From the NCBI GenBank assembly GCA_017480115.1, contig JAFVBH010000003.1, positions 1 through 47,856 on the forward strand: DNA of 47,856 nt, read 5' to 3'. How positions within the stretch are numbered: the stretch's first letter is position 1; each line of letters begins with the position of its first letter. Shown here piece by piece: positions 23,394 to 32,520 of the stretch. The notes beneath the pieces were generated by a model that was not told the origin of the DNA, made no database searches, and saw nothing but the letters and a program-made list of their open reading frames with translations. The position numbers and the translations under genes were made by a program. The stretch comes from Clostridia bacterium (GTDB taxonomy: Bacteria > Bacillota > Clostridia > Oscillospirales > Acutalibacteraceae).

Positions 23394-25502
23394 TTATTCC
23401 AACACAGCGCCCGCCGCCTGCGCGGGGGACACGGCATCGGTACGGTTAAAATAATACTCGTAGATATTCGCCGCCACATCGGCGGTGGCGCTGCCGCTGT
23501 CCACGTTTTCAATGACCACGGCAATGGCAAGCTCCGGCGATTCATAGGGACCGAAAGAAATAAAGAAACCGTTGTTGCCCTGCACAACCTCTCCGTTGCG
23601 GATTTTTTTGACCTGCGAGGTATCGGTCTTTGCCCTGCAGAGCCGCGGTACGGTAGAAAACGCCGTACGACAGGTGCCCTCTGTGGTGACCAACAACATA
23701 CCGCTTTTTACAATATCAAAATTCTGCGGGGTAATATCCGCCTTTGCCGCTACCTCGGGCGTTGTCTCCAGCACGGTCTCGGAGTAATCCGCGGAACGGA
23801 TACTGCGGATCACATGGGGCACATACCGGGTGCCGCCGTTGGCGATCGTCGCCACATAATTGGCAAGCTGCAGCGGGGTAAACAGGTTATCGGACTGTCC
23901 GATCGCCGCCTGTATCGTATCGCCCACATACCAGGACAGACCGCGCGCCTGCCTGTAATCGGGGCCTGCCAGCACACCGGATGATTCCGGCAGCTCAATC
24001 CCCGTCTTGGCGCCGAGCCCGAACATGCGGCTGTAATTATTCATTCGGCTGATCCCCAGCTTGTCGGCGACATTATAGAAATAGATATTACAGGAATGCT
24101 CCAGCGCGTTTTCCACATTCAGCCAGCCATGCTCGTCCAGACAGCCGAAGGTCTGATCCTTATACTCAAAAACGCCGTCACAATAGAACATGGTATCCCG
24201 GTTGATTACGCCCTCCTGCAAGCCAGCCAGCGCCATCGCAGGCTTCATGGTAGAGCCGGGGGCATAGGTGCTTTGCAGCACGCGATTCCACAGCGGAGAC
24301 GCAGGGTCAGCGGCGAGAGTATCATAATCCGCATAATAAGTGGACAAATCATAGGACGGATAAGACGCGGCAGCAAGTACATCGCCGTTGCGGGTATCCA
24401 GCACGACCACGGCGCCGGCTGCCTCCAATCCCTCTGAAGCGGTCAGTTCCAGAATACGGTTTTGCAGCGCCTGCTGCGCCACCTGCTGCAACTGCGCGTC
24501 GATGGTCAGGATCACCGTATTGCCCGCCGTCGGCTCCTTGGAATAATATTCCGCCGCGTTGCCGTCAGTATCCAGCTCAATCGTCTTGGTGCCTGCCGCG
24601 CCGCGCAAATAGTCCTCCATGGCGTATTCCACGCCGTTTTTACCGATCTCATCGTCCATGGCGTAAGCTGTCGCGCGTATCTGCTGCCGCTCCTGCGCTG
24701 ACAGACCAGCATCGTTCAGTTTTTCCGCGGTCTGACGGCTTTTGGCGGCATATTCGTCCTCATTCAGCGCGCCGACGGTGCCGATCAGATGCGGCGCAAT
24801 CGTGCCGTTGGGATACTCGCGGTAGGAGACCACCTGCGCGTCCACACCCTGATAATCGGTACTGTTTTCCATAATGACCGCCACGACGTCAATGGGCACG
24901 TCCGCAGCGAATGTATAGGGCGCACCGGCGGAAAACTGGGTCTTAAACATCGAGTAATAGACAGATGCGATATCCCTTGCCTGCTGCACGGGATACGACT
25001 GCAGTTCATATTTTTCAATGGCGGCGTCCAAGCAGTTCTGCGCCGTGGCGTAGCCGTTCAGGTTCAGCAGATCCTTGGATTTCAGATAGCGGACTTCGCT
25101 GTCCCTGTCCGCGGGGAAATACGGATTTCCCGCCGCGTCCAGCAGCAGGGGCATCGCGTCCGTCCATGCCTGTTCGTTAACTTGAAACAGCGCGATCAGA
25201 CGGGCGATGATCGCGTTACGCGCCTGCCTGTCCGTATTGTCCGTAAAGCGCACATAATCAAAGACCACGGAAAAACCCTGCCTGTCCGTGACAAGCGGCT
25301 CGCCGTAGCGGTCCAAAATCTCGCCCCGCGCCGCCTTGACGGGTACGGTGTAAGTGGTGACGTTTTTCATTTTATCCCGATAGTCCTCGCCATGCACGAT
25401 CTGCACGGAAAAAAGATCCCCGACATAAATCACAGCGATCAGCAGCGCGGTAACGGCGAGAAACAAGCGGCGGATTCTGTTTTGATTTTTTTTCTGTCCC
25501 AT
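23394..25502 (-). CDS. mrdA: Penicillin-binding protein 2 (elongation transpeptidase)
   Basis: A 702-residue class B PBP that cross-links wall peptides during elongation with MreBCD. It has one N-terminal membrane helix (about 13-32), a dimerisation domain, and a transpeptidase domain with S417 in APGSTMK and S470-x-N472 (HSCN). The third box, normally KTG(T/S), reads K625-T626-D627-T628 (AKTDTSQ), an unusual change. The ATG at 25502 has AGGTGA six bases upstream; a GTG at 25511 lies too near GGAG. It overlaps the mreD stop region. Sporulation SpoVD-type proteins are less likely, given the mre context. Confidence 0.92.
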   Translation of the reverse strand: MGQKKNQNRIRRLFLAVTALLIAVIYVGDLFSVQIVHGEDYRDKMKNVTTYTVPVKAARGEILDRYGEPLVTDRQGFSVVFDYVRFTDNTDRQARNAIIARLIALFQVNEQAWTDAMPLLLDAAGNPYFPADRDSEVRYLKSKDLLNLNGYATAQNCLDAAIEKYELQSYPVQQARDIASVYYSMFKTQFSAGAPYTFAADVPIDVVAVIMENSTDYQGVDAQVVSYREYPNGTIAPHLIGTVGALNEDEYAAKSRQTAEKLNDAGLSAQERQQIRATAYAMDDEIGKNGVEYAMEDYLRGAAGTKTIELDTDGNAAEYYSKEPTAGNTVILTIDAQLQQVAQQALQNRILELTASEGLEAAGAVVVLDTRNGDVLAAASYPSYDLSTYYADYDTLAADPASPLWNRVLQSTYAPGSTMKPAMALAGLQEGVINRDTMFYCDGVFEYKDQTFGCLDEHGWLNVENALEHSCNIYFYNVADKLGISRMNNYSRMFGLGAKTGIELPESSGVLAGPDYRQARGLSWYVGDTIQAAIGQSDNLFTPLQLANYVATIANGGTRYVPHVIRSIRSADYSETVLETTPEVAAKADITPQNFDIVKSGMLLVTTEGTCRTAFSTVPRLCRAKTDTSQVKKIRNGEVVQGNNGFFISFGPYESPELAIAVVIENVDSGSATADVAANIYEYYFNRTDAVSPAQAAGAVLE

Positions 25503-25507
25503 ATGGT

Positions 25508-26026
25508 TCACCTGCTCCGGTCGGGCAGCATGACGACGCCGCGTTTTCTGTCGGCATAAACGGCTTTATATATGTAATAGTATCCGACGGCGCAGACCTC
25601 CGCGGCAAGCACGGCGGGCAGTCCGCAGGTAAAAAACGCTACGTTCCCGTCGCCGAAGCCGCTTGCCCCGGCAAACGCGGATACTGCCGCATGCAGCAGC
25701 AAAAAGACGGCGGACGCCGCCAGCGCGGCGCTCACCTTGCGGCGGATCGCATAGCGCGCCAACAGCGAAACGCAAAGCGCGATCGCGCCCAAATACAAAG
25801 TAAACAGTCCGTCCGGCGCGGCGGCGGTCAGATCCCACAGAACGCCTGCGGCGAAACCGTATAACAGCGCGGGGATCGTCTCCTCAAACAACGAGAGCGC
25901 CACTACCGCAGGAATGAGCAACAAGCCCCTGCCGCCGAAAAAGGCGGGAAGCGCTATGCTGCCGCGTAACAACGCGGATATAAGCAATATACAAAACGCG
26001 ATGGCACGTTTTCCTACGTTTCGCAT
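25508..26026 (-). CDS. mreD: Rod shape-determining protein MreD
   Basis: A 172-residue membrane protein with about five helices and very few charged residues within them, the usual MreD size and pattern. It is part of the elongation complex with MreC and PBP2. The call leans on its position between mreC and the PBP2 gene, since MreD sequences are poorly conserved. GAGGAT lies before the ATG. Confidence 0.85.
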   Translation of the reverse strand: MRNVGKRAIAFCILLISALLRGSIALPAFFGGRGLLLIPAVVALSLFEETIPALLYGFAAGVLWDLTAAAPDGLFTLYLGAIALCVSLLARYAIRRKVSAALAASAVFLLLHAAVSAFAGASGFGDGNVAFFTCGLPAVLAAEVCAVGYYYIYKAVYADRKRGVVMLPDRSR

Positions 26027-26052
26027 GCCAAATCCTCTTTCTGTAAATTTAT

Positions 26053-26895
26053 TTACTCGCCTTTTCCCGCAAAATCAATCAGCACGAACGCGTCGGTGAG
26101 CGTCTGCATAGGTATCCCCGGTTCGATCACGGCATAGGAAGAAATATCCGCCGTCTCGTCCCGCACCTCGGTCACGGTGCCGAGGATCAGATCCTTGGGA
26201 TAAATACCGCCGATGCCGGAGGTCGCGACGATGCCGCCCTTGGAGACGGCAGTATCCCGCGAAAGCCCCGCCATGCGGCAAAGCCCATCCTTCGCCAGCG
26301 CCGCCGTACCGGAGGCAAAGCCCTCCTCGCGGCTGCGCACCTCGTAAACGCTGACCTTCACGTCCGGGTTCAGATAGGTTTCCACCACGCAGGAGGTCGC
26401 CCGCACCTGACGGACAACGCCCACGAGATAATTGCCGAAGATCACCGGATCGCCTGCCGCGACGCCGTCCGCCGTTCCGCAGTCCAGCTCGAGGGTATCA
26501 TACAGCTCCGCCCCGTCGCGGGCGATCACCGTTCCTGCGGCAAAGGTATAATCCGGGTGGGCTTCCTTCACGCCGAGGAAATTTTCATAGGACGCAAGTT
26601 TTTGTTTCGCGTCCGCATAATCCACAAGCTGCGCGCGCAGCTCGTCGATTTCGTCCTGCATGTCCTTCATCGCGTTCTGATAGTACTTCGAGGAGACGAA
26701 GGAGGCGCTGAAATCGGACATCTGCGCCGACACAAAGGCCGCCGCCTTTTGCAGCGGCGTAAAAACCACGCTCACCGCCCGTGAAAACGGCGACGCCCCA
26801 CCCGCCGCCGACGCCGCCAGCACAACGCCCAGCAGCGCGGCGCAAAGCAGCGCCGATATAATTTTAAATTTCGGAGAACCGATCAATTTTTTCAC
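26053..26895 (-). CDS. mreC: Rod shape-determining protein MreC
   Basis: A 280-residue protein with an N-terminal membrane helix (about 11-33), a coiled coil (about 68-110, DEIDELRAQLVDY), and a two-lobe beta domain with the MreC signature SGIGGIYPKDLILGTV. It links cytoplasmic MreB to PBP2 outside. The start is GTG at 26895, with GAGGTG 7 bases upstream; there is no better start. It lies 17 bases after mreB. Confidence 0.92.
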   Translation of the reverse strand: MKKLIGSPKFKIISALLCAALLGVVLAASAAGGASPFSRAVSVVFTPLQKAAAFVSAQMSDFSASFVSSKYYQNAMKDMQDEIDELRAQLVDYADAKQKLASYENFLGVKEAHPDYTFAAGTVIARDGAELYDTLELDCGTADGVAAGDPVIFGNYLVGVVRQVRATSCVVETYLNPDVKVSVYEVRSREEGFASGTAALAKDGLCRMAGLSRDTAVSKGGIVATSGIGGIYPKDLILGTVTEVRDETADISSYAVIEPGIPMQTLTDAFVLIDFAGKGE

Positions 26896-26912
26896 TTATG
26901 ACACCTCAGGGG

Positions 26913-27929
26913 TTATTCATTGCTGACGCCGGGGACTTTATTGGAAAGGCACCTGCCTGCGCCCCGTATCACACAGCTGTCCGCGTTATCGGCCACGCGA
27001 ACGGGAATCTTGACCTCAGACTTTATCAACCGCGCCATACCGCGCAGCAGTGCGCCGCCGCCGGTCAGCACAATGCCGGAATTGAGAATATCGCCCACCA
27101 GCTCCGGCGGGGTCTTTTCCACCGTGGTTTTTACAAGCTCCGCGATCTTGGTCAGCGGCTCATACAGCGCGTCCCGCACCTCATGGGAGGAAATCTCCGC
27201 GCTGCCGGGCAAACCGTCGTCCAGCCGCCGTCCGCGTATACTCATCGCGCCCTCGCCCTCGTAGGGAAACGCGGAACCGATCTTGAGCTTCACGTCCTCC
27301 GCCGTACGTTCGCCGATCAACAGAGTGTTTTTGCGGCGGACGTACTCGATGATCGCCTCGTCCATATGCTTTGCGCCGATCCGGATCGCGCGGGAGGATA
27401 CCACGTCGCCCAGCGCGAGTACGGCGACCTCGGTGCTGCCGCCGCCGATGTCCACAACCATCGTCCCCTCGGGACGATGAATGGGCAACCCCGCGCCGAT
27501 CGCCGCCGCCATGGGCGCCTCGATCAGGCTGACGTACCGCGCGCCTGCATCCCGCGCGGCGAGATGTACCGCGCGGCGTTCCACATCGGTCACGCCGGAG
27601 GAAATACAGATCATCGCGCGAATGCGGGTAAAAATCGCGTTATTGGTCGCCTTGCGCATCAGTAGGCGCAGCATCTGCGCCGTGGTCTCAAAATCGGCGA
27701 TCACGCCGTCCTTGATGGGGCAAACCGCCGTAATAGAGCCGGGTGTTCTGCCGATCATATCCTTGGCTTCACCGCCGACGGCGACCACATTGCCGCCGCC
27801 GTCAGTATCCACCGCGACAACGGAGGGTTCATTTATGACAACGCCCTTCCCCCTGACAAACACACGCGTGTTCGAGGTACCGGGATCGATACACATATCC
27901 TGAGAAAATAACATAATAATCACACTCAT
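26913..27929 (-). CDS. mreB: Rod shape-determining protein MreB (actin-like)
   Basis: An actin-fold ATPase of about 330-338 residues that guides wall synthesis along the cell side. Phosphate 1 motif is DPGTSNTRV (family: DLGTANT), phosphate 2 VDIGGGSTEVAV, and the adenosine motif is LTGGGALLRG. The start is uncertain: ATG 27929, GTG 27923 (best spaced from AAAAAGG) and ATG 27914 (closest to the usual MreB N-terminus) are in frame. It is the first gene of mreB-mreC-mreD-PBP2-minD. Confidence 0.93.
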   Translation of the reverse strand: MSVIIMLFSQDMCIDPGTSNTRVFVRGKGVVINEPSVVAVDTDGGGNVVAVGGEAKDMIGRTPGSITAVCPIKDGVIADFETTAQMLRLLMRKATNNAIFTRIRAMICISSGVTDVERRAVHLAARDAGARYVSLIEAPMAAAIGAGLPIHRPEGTMVVDIGGGSTEVAVLALGDVVSSRAIRIGAKHMDEAIIEYVRRKNTLLIGERTAEDVKLKIGSAFPYEGEGAMSIRGRRLDDGLPGSAEISSHEVRDALYEPLTKIAELVKTTVEKTPPELVGDILNSGIVLTGGGALLRGMARLIKSEVKIPVRVADNADSCVIRGAGRCLSNKVPGVSNE

Positions 27930-27954
27930 AACCTTTTTATGGTATACATATGCT

Positions 27955-27983
27955 ATTATACTATGTGTTCAGGAGATTTACAA
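27955..27983 (-). promoter_or_regulatory. Promoter of the mre operon
   Basis: Minus strand TTGTAA (27983-27978), 17 bases, TATAAT (27960-27955). Confidence 0.7.
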
Positions 27984-28000
27984 GTAAAAAATAGGCTTGA

Positions 28001-28050
28001 TAATTAAAAACTGATTTATCGGGACGTAAACGCCCTGACAAATCAGTTTT
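28001..28050 (-). terminator. Terminator of ddh
   Basis: AAAACTGATTTGTC pairs with GATAAATCAGTTTT (28050-28037 with 28020-28007), followed by TTAATTA. A second small hairpin (28059-28086, CCCG/CGGG) lies closer to the stop. Confidence 0.75.
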
Positions 28051-28089
28051 CACCGGCAATGAAATCTCCCGCTTCCCGGGGATTTTTCA

Positions 28090-29070
28090 TTACACCAAAG
28101 ACGCGCGCAGTTCTTCGGCGGTTTTGTTCAAAAGATACGCGGGGGGAACGTCCAGCACGGTCTTTGCGCCGTAATTCTTTTCGTTATACAGCCGATAGGC
28201 GGCGCGGGCATAGGCGACCAGCACGCTGGTGGTGAACTCGGGATTGGAGTCCAGCTTCAGGCTGTACTCGATGATATGCTTCGTTCCCTCGCTCGTAACG
28301 CCCGAGCGCAGGACAAAGCCGCCGTGCGCCATGCCGCTGTGATCGCGAAGCAGCTCCTCCTCGGTAATAAAATGGACCGTGGTATCGTAATCGGAGAAGT
28401 AGTTTGGCATGGTTTTGATGTCATGCTCAATCTGCGCAAGATCGGCGCCCGCCTCGGGGACGACGTAACAAACGCGAGTGTGCTTTTCACGGGTCGTCAA
28501 CGCCGGCGTTTCGCCGTTTCTGATGCTTTCCAGCGCCGCCTCCACGGGGACGGTATACTGTTTCGCGTTTTTAACGCCTTTCACGCGGCGGATCGCGTCG
28601 GAATGCCCCTGACTGACGCCTTTTCCCCAAAACGTATAATCCTGCCCGTTCGGCAAAACGGCGTTTCCATACGCGCGGGCAAGGGAAAACAGCCCCGGAT
28701 CCCAGCCCACGGAGATGATCGCCACCTTGTTCCCGCTCTTTGCCGCAGCATCGGTATTGGTAAAATGCGCGGGCAGGTTCGCATGGGTATCGAAGCTGTC
28801 AATCACGTTGAAATCCTTTGCAAACTGCGGGGTCTGCACGGGCAGATCCGTCGCGCTGCCGCCGCAAAGGATCATAACGTCGATCTTATCCTTCCATTCC
28901 GCAGCAGCAGCCGCGCTGACGACGGGGACGTTTTCCGTATTTATTTTCAAGGCTGCGGGGTCGCGCCTTGTAAATACGGCGACAAGCTCCATATCCGGCG
29001 CGTTTTTGACAGCCAGCTCCACGCCTCTGCCCAAATTGCCGTAGCCCATAATTCCGATTCTAATACACAT
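28090..29070 (-). CDS. ddh: meso-Diaminopimelate dehydrogenase
   Basis: A 326-residue NADP-dependent enzyme that makes meso-diaminopimelate from tetrahydrodipicolinate and ammonia in one step, feeding lysine and peptidoglycan. The N-terminal Rossmann loop reads IGIMGYGNLGRG, followed by the NADP-selecting FTRRDP, then SFDTHANLP and SVGWDPGLFSLAR, all typical of Ddh. The start at 29070 has AAAGGAGAG upstream; the 20 extra residues of a longer frame do not fit the family. It has its own promoter and terminator. Confidence 0.95.
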   Translation of the reverse strand: MCIRIGIMGYGNLGRGVELAVKNAPDMELVAVFTRRDPAALKINTENVPVVSAAAAAEWKDKIDVMILCGGSATDLPVQTPQFAKDFNVIDSFDTHANLPAHFTNTDAAAKSGNKVAIISVGWDPGLFSLARAYGNAVLPNGQDYTFWGKGVSQGHSDAIRRVKGVKNAKQYTVPVEAALESIRNGETPALTTREKHTRVCYVVPEAGADLAQIEHDIKTMPNYFSDYDTTVHFITEEELLRDHSGMAHGGFVLRSGVTSEGTKHIIEYSLKLDSNPEFTTSVLVAYARAAYRLYNEKNYGAKTVLDVPPAYLLNKTAEELRASLV

Positions 29071-29101
29071 TGCAATCTCTCCTTTGCATGACTCTGTGAA
29101 A

Positions 29102-29130
29102 ATTATAACACAACACAACAACGTTTTCAA
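29102..29130 (-). promoter_or_regulatory. Promoter of ddh
   Basis: Minus strand TTGAAA (29130-29125), 17 bases, TATAAT (29107-29102). Confidence 0.72.
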
Positions 29131-29173
29131 TACATTACCATGGTAAAGCGCAAAAAAATTTCCGATTTTCTGT

Positions 29174-29202
29174 TTGACAGCGTTCTATTCATATGCTATA
29201 AT
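29174..29202 (+). promoter_or_regulatory. Consensus promoter of the GPH transporter
   Basis: TTGACA (29174-29179), 17 bases, TATAAT (29197-29202): both boxes match the consensus. Confidence 0.88.
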
Positions 29203-29208
29203 TGACAC

Positions 29209-29237
29209 ATAAAACATATAGGTTAAATATGTTTTAT
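29209..29237 (+). promoter_or_regulatory. Palindromic operator downstream of the GPH promoter
   Basis: Perfect 11-base arms ATAAAACATAT (29209-29219) and ATATGTTTTAT (29227-29237) with a 7-base centre. It covers the likely transcription start, where a repressor would block a consensus promoter until an inducer binds. The regulator gene is not evident in the window. Confidence 0.65.
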
Positions 29238-29278
29238 GCAAATACTCTGTAACCAATCAGGAAAGCGAGTGTAATCCT

Positions 29279-30655
29279 ATGCAAAAGAAATTGACCGGCA
29301 AAGCGATGCTGCTGTTCTGTCTGGGAGATTTTTCAAGGGCGATCTTCAACGGGCTGACGGCGACATACCTGATGTATCTGTTCATTCCGGCGGAAAATTC
29401 CTCCCTGCCCACGCTGCTGCCCTACGGCGCGCTGACGTTTGCGGTGATTCGCGGGATCGGCGTTATTTTTGACGCGCTGATCGACCCGTTTATCGCCTCC
29501 CGCAGCGATAACTGCAAAAGCAAGCTGGGCGCGCGTATCCCGTTTCTGCGCTACGCGTCGATCCCCATGGGCGTATTCGCGCTTTTGATGGTGTTTATGC
29601 CCGTGCATAGCCAGTCGTGGATCAACGCGGTATGGCTGCTGGTGATGCTGTTGCTGTTCAATCTCACCTCCTCCCTGTTCCTTGTCCCCTATTACGCGCT
29701 GATGGCGGAGCTTGTCACCGACACCAAGCGCAGGGTCTTTTTCAGTACCATCAACACCCTGCTGTTCGTTATCGGCAGCGCGGTCATCTATATTACGCCC
29801 ATTATCAAAAACGCCTTGGTTGCAAACGGCTTCAGCGAGCTGTTCGCATGGCGGGCGGCGTTCCTCGTGTTCGGCATCATCGGCGCGCTGGCGGCGTTTA
29901 TCTCCTCGTTCAGCGTCAAAGAGGAGGATTACGTCGTTCGCGAGCAGAGCTATATCCCGCTGGGCAAATCCCTGCGGGCGACCTTTCAGTATCGGGACTT
30001 TACCGTGCTGTTGATCGGCTATATGCTGATGTGGATCGCGTTCTCGTTCTTCAACTCCACGCTGATGTATTACGTGACCATGCTGCTGGGGCTGTCGGAC
30101 AACTACGCCGTGATCGTAATGGCGGCAGCCATGGCGGTGGGCGTGGCGACCTATCCTCTGGTAAATATTCTCGCCGCCAAGGTGGGCAAAAAGTCGTTGT
30201 TGCTGTTCGCCTGCACCATGTACGTCATTATCTACACCGGCATTTTCTTTTCGGCGCATATCGTCAACCTGATCGGCGCGACGGCGACGGGGCTGCTGAT
30301 CGGCGTTTTGATCGGCTTTCCCATCTCCATTACCAATATTATCCCCGTGGCGGCGTTTGCGGATCTGGCGCAGTACGACACCATCAAGACCGGCAAGAAC
30401 CGGCAGGCAATGTTCGTTGCGTCGCGGAATCTTCTGCAGCAGCTCAGTCAAGCGGTGGTGCTGTTCATCGTGCCCATCACCATCACCGGCTCGGCGGCAG
30501 GCGGCACTGCGAATTACGCCGGCGTACGCGCAACGGCGCTGATCGCGGCGGGCTTTATTGCCGCGGCGCTGCTGTGCTACGCGTTTTACCGCGATAAAAT
30601 GATTACAGGCGCTATCGACCGTTACAATGAGGAAAAACAAACAAATACGGATTAA
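29279..30655 (+). CDS. GPH-family (MFS_2) sugar:cation symporter
   Basis: A 458-residue symporter with about 12 helices and the GPH loop as DALIDPFIASRSDNCKS (about 63-79) and GARIPFLRY. It has its own promoter, operator and terminator. The next gene encodes an intracellular GH28 enzyme, so an oligogalacturonide or a related pectin fragment is a reasonable substrate guess. It is the third GPH protein in the window and is not adjacent to the other two. Confidence 0.87.
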   Translation: MQKKLTGKAMLLFCLGDFSRAIFNGLTATYLMYLFIPAENSSLPTLLPYGALTFAVIRGIGVIFDALIDPFIASRSDNCKSKLGARIPFLRYASIPMGVFALLMVFMPVHSQSWINAVWLLVMLLLFNLTSSLFLVPYYALMAELVTDTKRRVFFSTINTLLFVIGSAVIYITPIIKNALVANGFSELFAWRAAFLVFGIIGALAAFISSFSVKEEDYVVREQSYIPLGKSLRATFQYRDFTVLLIGYMLMWIAFSFFNSTLMYYVTMLLGLSDNYAVIVMAAAMAVGVATYPLVNILAAKVGKKSLLLFACTMYVIIYTGIFFSAHIVNLIGATATGLLIGVLIGFPISITNIIPVAAFADLAQYDTIKTGKNRQAMFVASRNLLQQLSQAVVLFIVPITITGSAAGGTANYAGVRATALIAAGFIAAALLCYAFYRDKMITGAIDRYNEEKQTNTD

Positions 30656-30657
30656 CG

Positions 30658-30688
30658 AAGCGGCGGCTCGATCGGAGCCGCCGCTTTT
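30658..30688 (+). terminator. Terminator of the GPH gene
   Basis: A 12-bp GC-rich stem (30658-30669 with 30675-30686) followed by TTTTGATT. Confidence 0.85.
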
Positions 30689-30741
30689 GATTCGTTTGGA
30701 ACTCATTTCCCGCATTTTCCCGCCCGTCAAAATAATTACGG

Positions 30742-30770
30742 TTGCAATCCGCGTCTTATCATTTTATAAT
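30742..30770 (+). promoter_or_regulatory. Promoter of the GH28 gene
   Basis: TTGCAA (30742-30747), 17 bases, TATAAT (30765-30770). Inverted TATCATTT (30757-30764) and AAATGATA (30780-30787) flank the -10 and may form an operator. Its sequence differs from the one before the GPH gene. Confidence 0.75.
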
Positions 30771-30809
30771 AATGACAACAAATGATACGATACAGGGGGA
30801 CTGTTACCG

Positions 30810-32198
30810 ATGAAGGAATACAATGTTTTACAATACGGCGCGAGGGGCGACGGCGCGACCAACGACGCAGCGGCGATCCAGCGCGCAATCGACGCCTGCG
30901 CGAAAGACGGCGGCGGCAGGGTCGTGCTGGAGAGCGGACATACCTTTTACAGCGACTCCCTCCGACTGAAAAAAAACGTCGACCTTCATCTGCAAAAGGG
31001 GGCGCGGCTGAAGGCGACCGGCGACATACACGGCTATATCCGCCCCAACCGACAGATCAACGATCCCAAAACCGCGCTGATCGGCAACCCCGTCACCGGC
31101 AAGCCCAGCTTCGTCTTTCTCTACGGTTACGAGGCGGACGGCTGCGCCGTGACCGGCGCGGGCACGATCGACGCCAACGGACACGCTTTCGTCAAGCGCA
31201 AGGATCAATACTACGTAACAGGGGATTTTTACCCGCGCCCGACGGTGATCTACGTGGAAAAGAGCGATCATATTACGTTCCGTGATTTTACCGTTACGGA
31301 CGCGCCGTTCTGGACGCTGCACCCTGCGGGCTGCGACGATGTGCTGATTGATAAAATCCGCATTCTGAACGATCTTGACGTGGCAAATTCCGACGGTATC
31401 GATCCCGACCACTGCTCCAATGTGCGCATTCTCGGCTGCCATATCGTCTGCGCGGACGACTGCATCTGCCTGAAAACCTCCAAGGGCAACGCGGAATACG
31501 GACCGTGCGAGAACATCGTCATCGACGGCTGCACCCTTGTTTCCACCTCCGCCGCCATCAAGATCGGCACGGAGGGTGTGGGAGATTTTCGCAATATTCT
31601 TGTCTCCAACTGCATCATCAGCCGCTCCAACCGCGGGTTATCGATCCAGATCCGCGACGGCGGCAACGTGGAAAACGTCAGCTATTCCAATATCATCATC
31701 GAGACTCGCCGCTTCTGCCCCGATTGGTGGGGAACGGCGGAGCCGATCGTGCTGACGACCTTTGACCGCGACGAAAACACCAAAAGCGGCAGAATCAAAA
31801 ATATTCGCTTTTTCAATATCGCCGCCAAGGGAGAAAACGGCGTACTGATCCACGGTACAGAAAATAATCGCATCGAAAACGTGCGGTTTGAAAATTGCAG
31901 CGTTACACTGACCAAGACCTCAAAATGGCCCTGCGGGCTTTACGATCTGCGTCCGGGCGTCGGACGGGACGTGACGCCGCAGAATAACGCCGCGTTTTTC
32001 ATTCGGCACGCGAAGGATATTGTGATCGAAAAAACCGACGCCGCGTGGGGAACGCTTTGCGAAAACTATCAACACGCCGTTGACGCCGCCGATACGGAAA
32101 ATCTCTCCCTGATCCGCTTTCATGGCATCGCGGCGACCCCGACGGCGGAGGCGATCAAACTGCGGAACGTTACGTTGGGCGCCGGTCACGAAACCTGA
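30810..32198 (+). CDS. Glycoside hydrolase family 28 (polygalacturonase-like)
   Basis: A 462-residue right-handed beta-helix enzyme that cleaves alpha-galacturonide links in pectin or rhamnogalacturonan. The GH28 sites are visible: NSDGIDPDHC (about 197-206), ADDCICLKT (about 217-225) with the catalytic Asp pair, and KIGTEGVGDFRN. The N-terminal YGARGDGATNDAAAIQRAI is the usual pectate-lyase-3-type start. There is no signal peptide, so it acts in the cytoplasm on imported oligomers; an exo-mode is inferred. AGGGGGA precedes the ATG. The GPH importer lies just upstream under separate control. Confidence 0.9.
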   Translation: MKEYNVLQYGARGDGATNDAAAIQRAIDACAKDGGGRVVLESGHTFYSDSLRLKKNVDLHLQKGARLKATGDIHGYIRPNRQINDPKTALIGNPVTGKPSFVFLYGYEADGCAVTGAGTIDANGHAFVKRKDQYYVTGDFYPRPTVIYVEKSDHITFRDFTVTDAPFWTLHPAGCDDVLIDKIRILNDLDVANSDGIDPDHCSNVRILGCHIVCADDCICLKTSKGNAEYGPCENIVIDGCTLVSTSAAIKIGTEGVGDFRNILVSNCIISRSNRGLSIQIRDGGNVENVSYSNIIIETRRFCPDWWGTAEPIVLTTFDRDENTKSGRIKNIRFFNIAAKGENGVLIHGTENNRIENVRFENCSVTLTKTSKWPCGLYDLRPGVGRDVTPQNNAAFFIRHAKDIVIEKTDAAWGTLCENYQHAVDAADTENLSLIRFHGIAATPTAEAIKLRNVTLGAGHET

Positions 32199-32279
32199 GC
32201 CGCCCTTGCTTTCCCGTGCGCTTCGTACTATAATCGCCCGGGAAGCATTCCCCTGCGGATGCGACATTCAGGCATCGGC

Positions 32280-32489
32280 GGCGAGATCGGTGTTGATGAA
32301 ATTCCCGCCCTCTGGAACAAGAAATACAAAGAGTATCTGGGGGTGGACGTTCCCAACGACGAAGAGGGCTGCCTGCAGGACATACATTGGTCTGGCGCCT
32401 GCGGCTGTTTTCCCTCCTATGTGCTGGGCAACGCCTACGGCGCGCAGATTCTGCGCACAATGGAGACGGACATTGACGTGTTCGGCGCG
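32280..32489 (+). pseudogene. Fragment of an M32 carboxypeptidase
   Basis: About 70 residues (GEIGVDEIPALWNKKYKEYL, then HWSG and FPSYVLGNAYGAQI) match the C-terminal third of thermostable (Taq-type) M32 metallocarboxypeptidases. The zinc HExxH region upstream and the last about 60 residues are missing. It is a non-functional remnant between the GH28 gene and a GNAT remnant. Confidence 0.8.
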
Positions 32490-32520
32490 ATCCGTAGATC
32501 GCGGCTGTGCTGCATCGTTT

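Noticed and set aside
29333..30730. Long open frame opposite the GPH gene
   Set aside because: Shadow of the transporter: its sequence is Arg/Gln/His-rich with no hydrophobic core.
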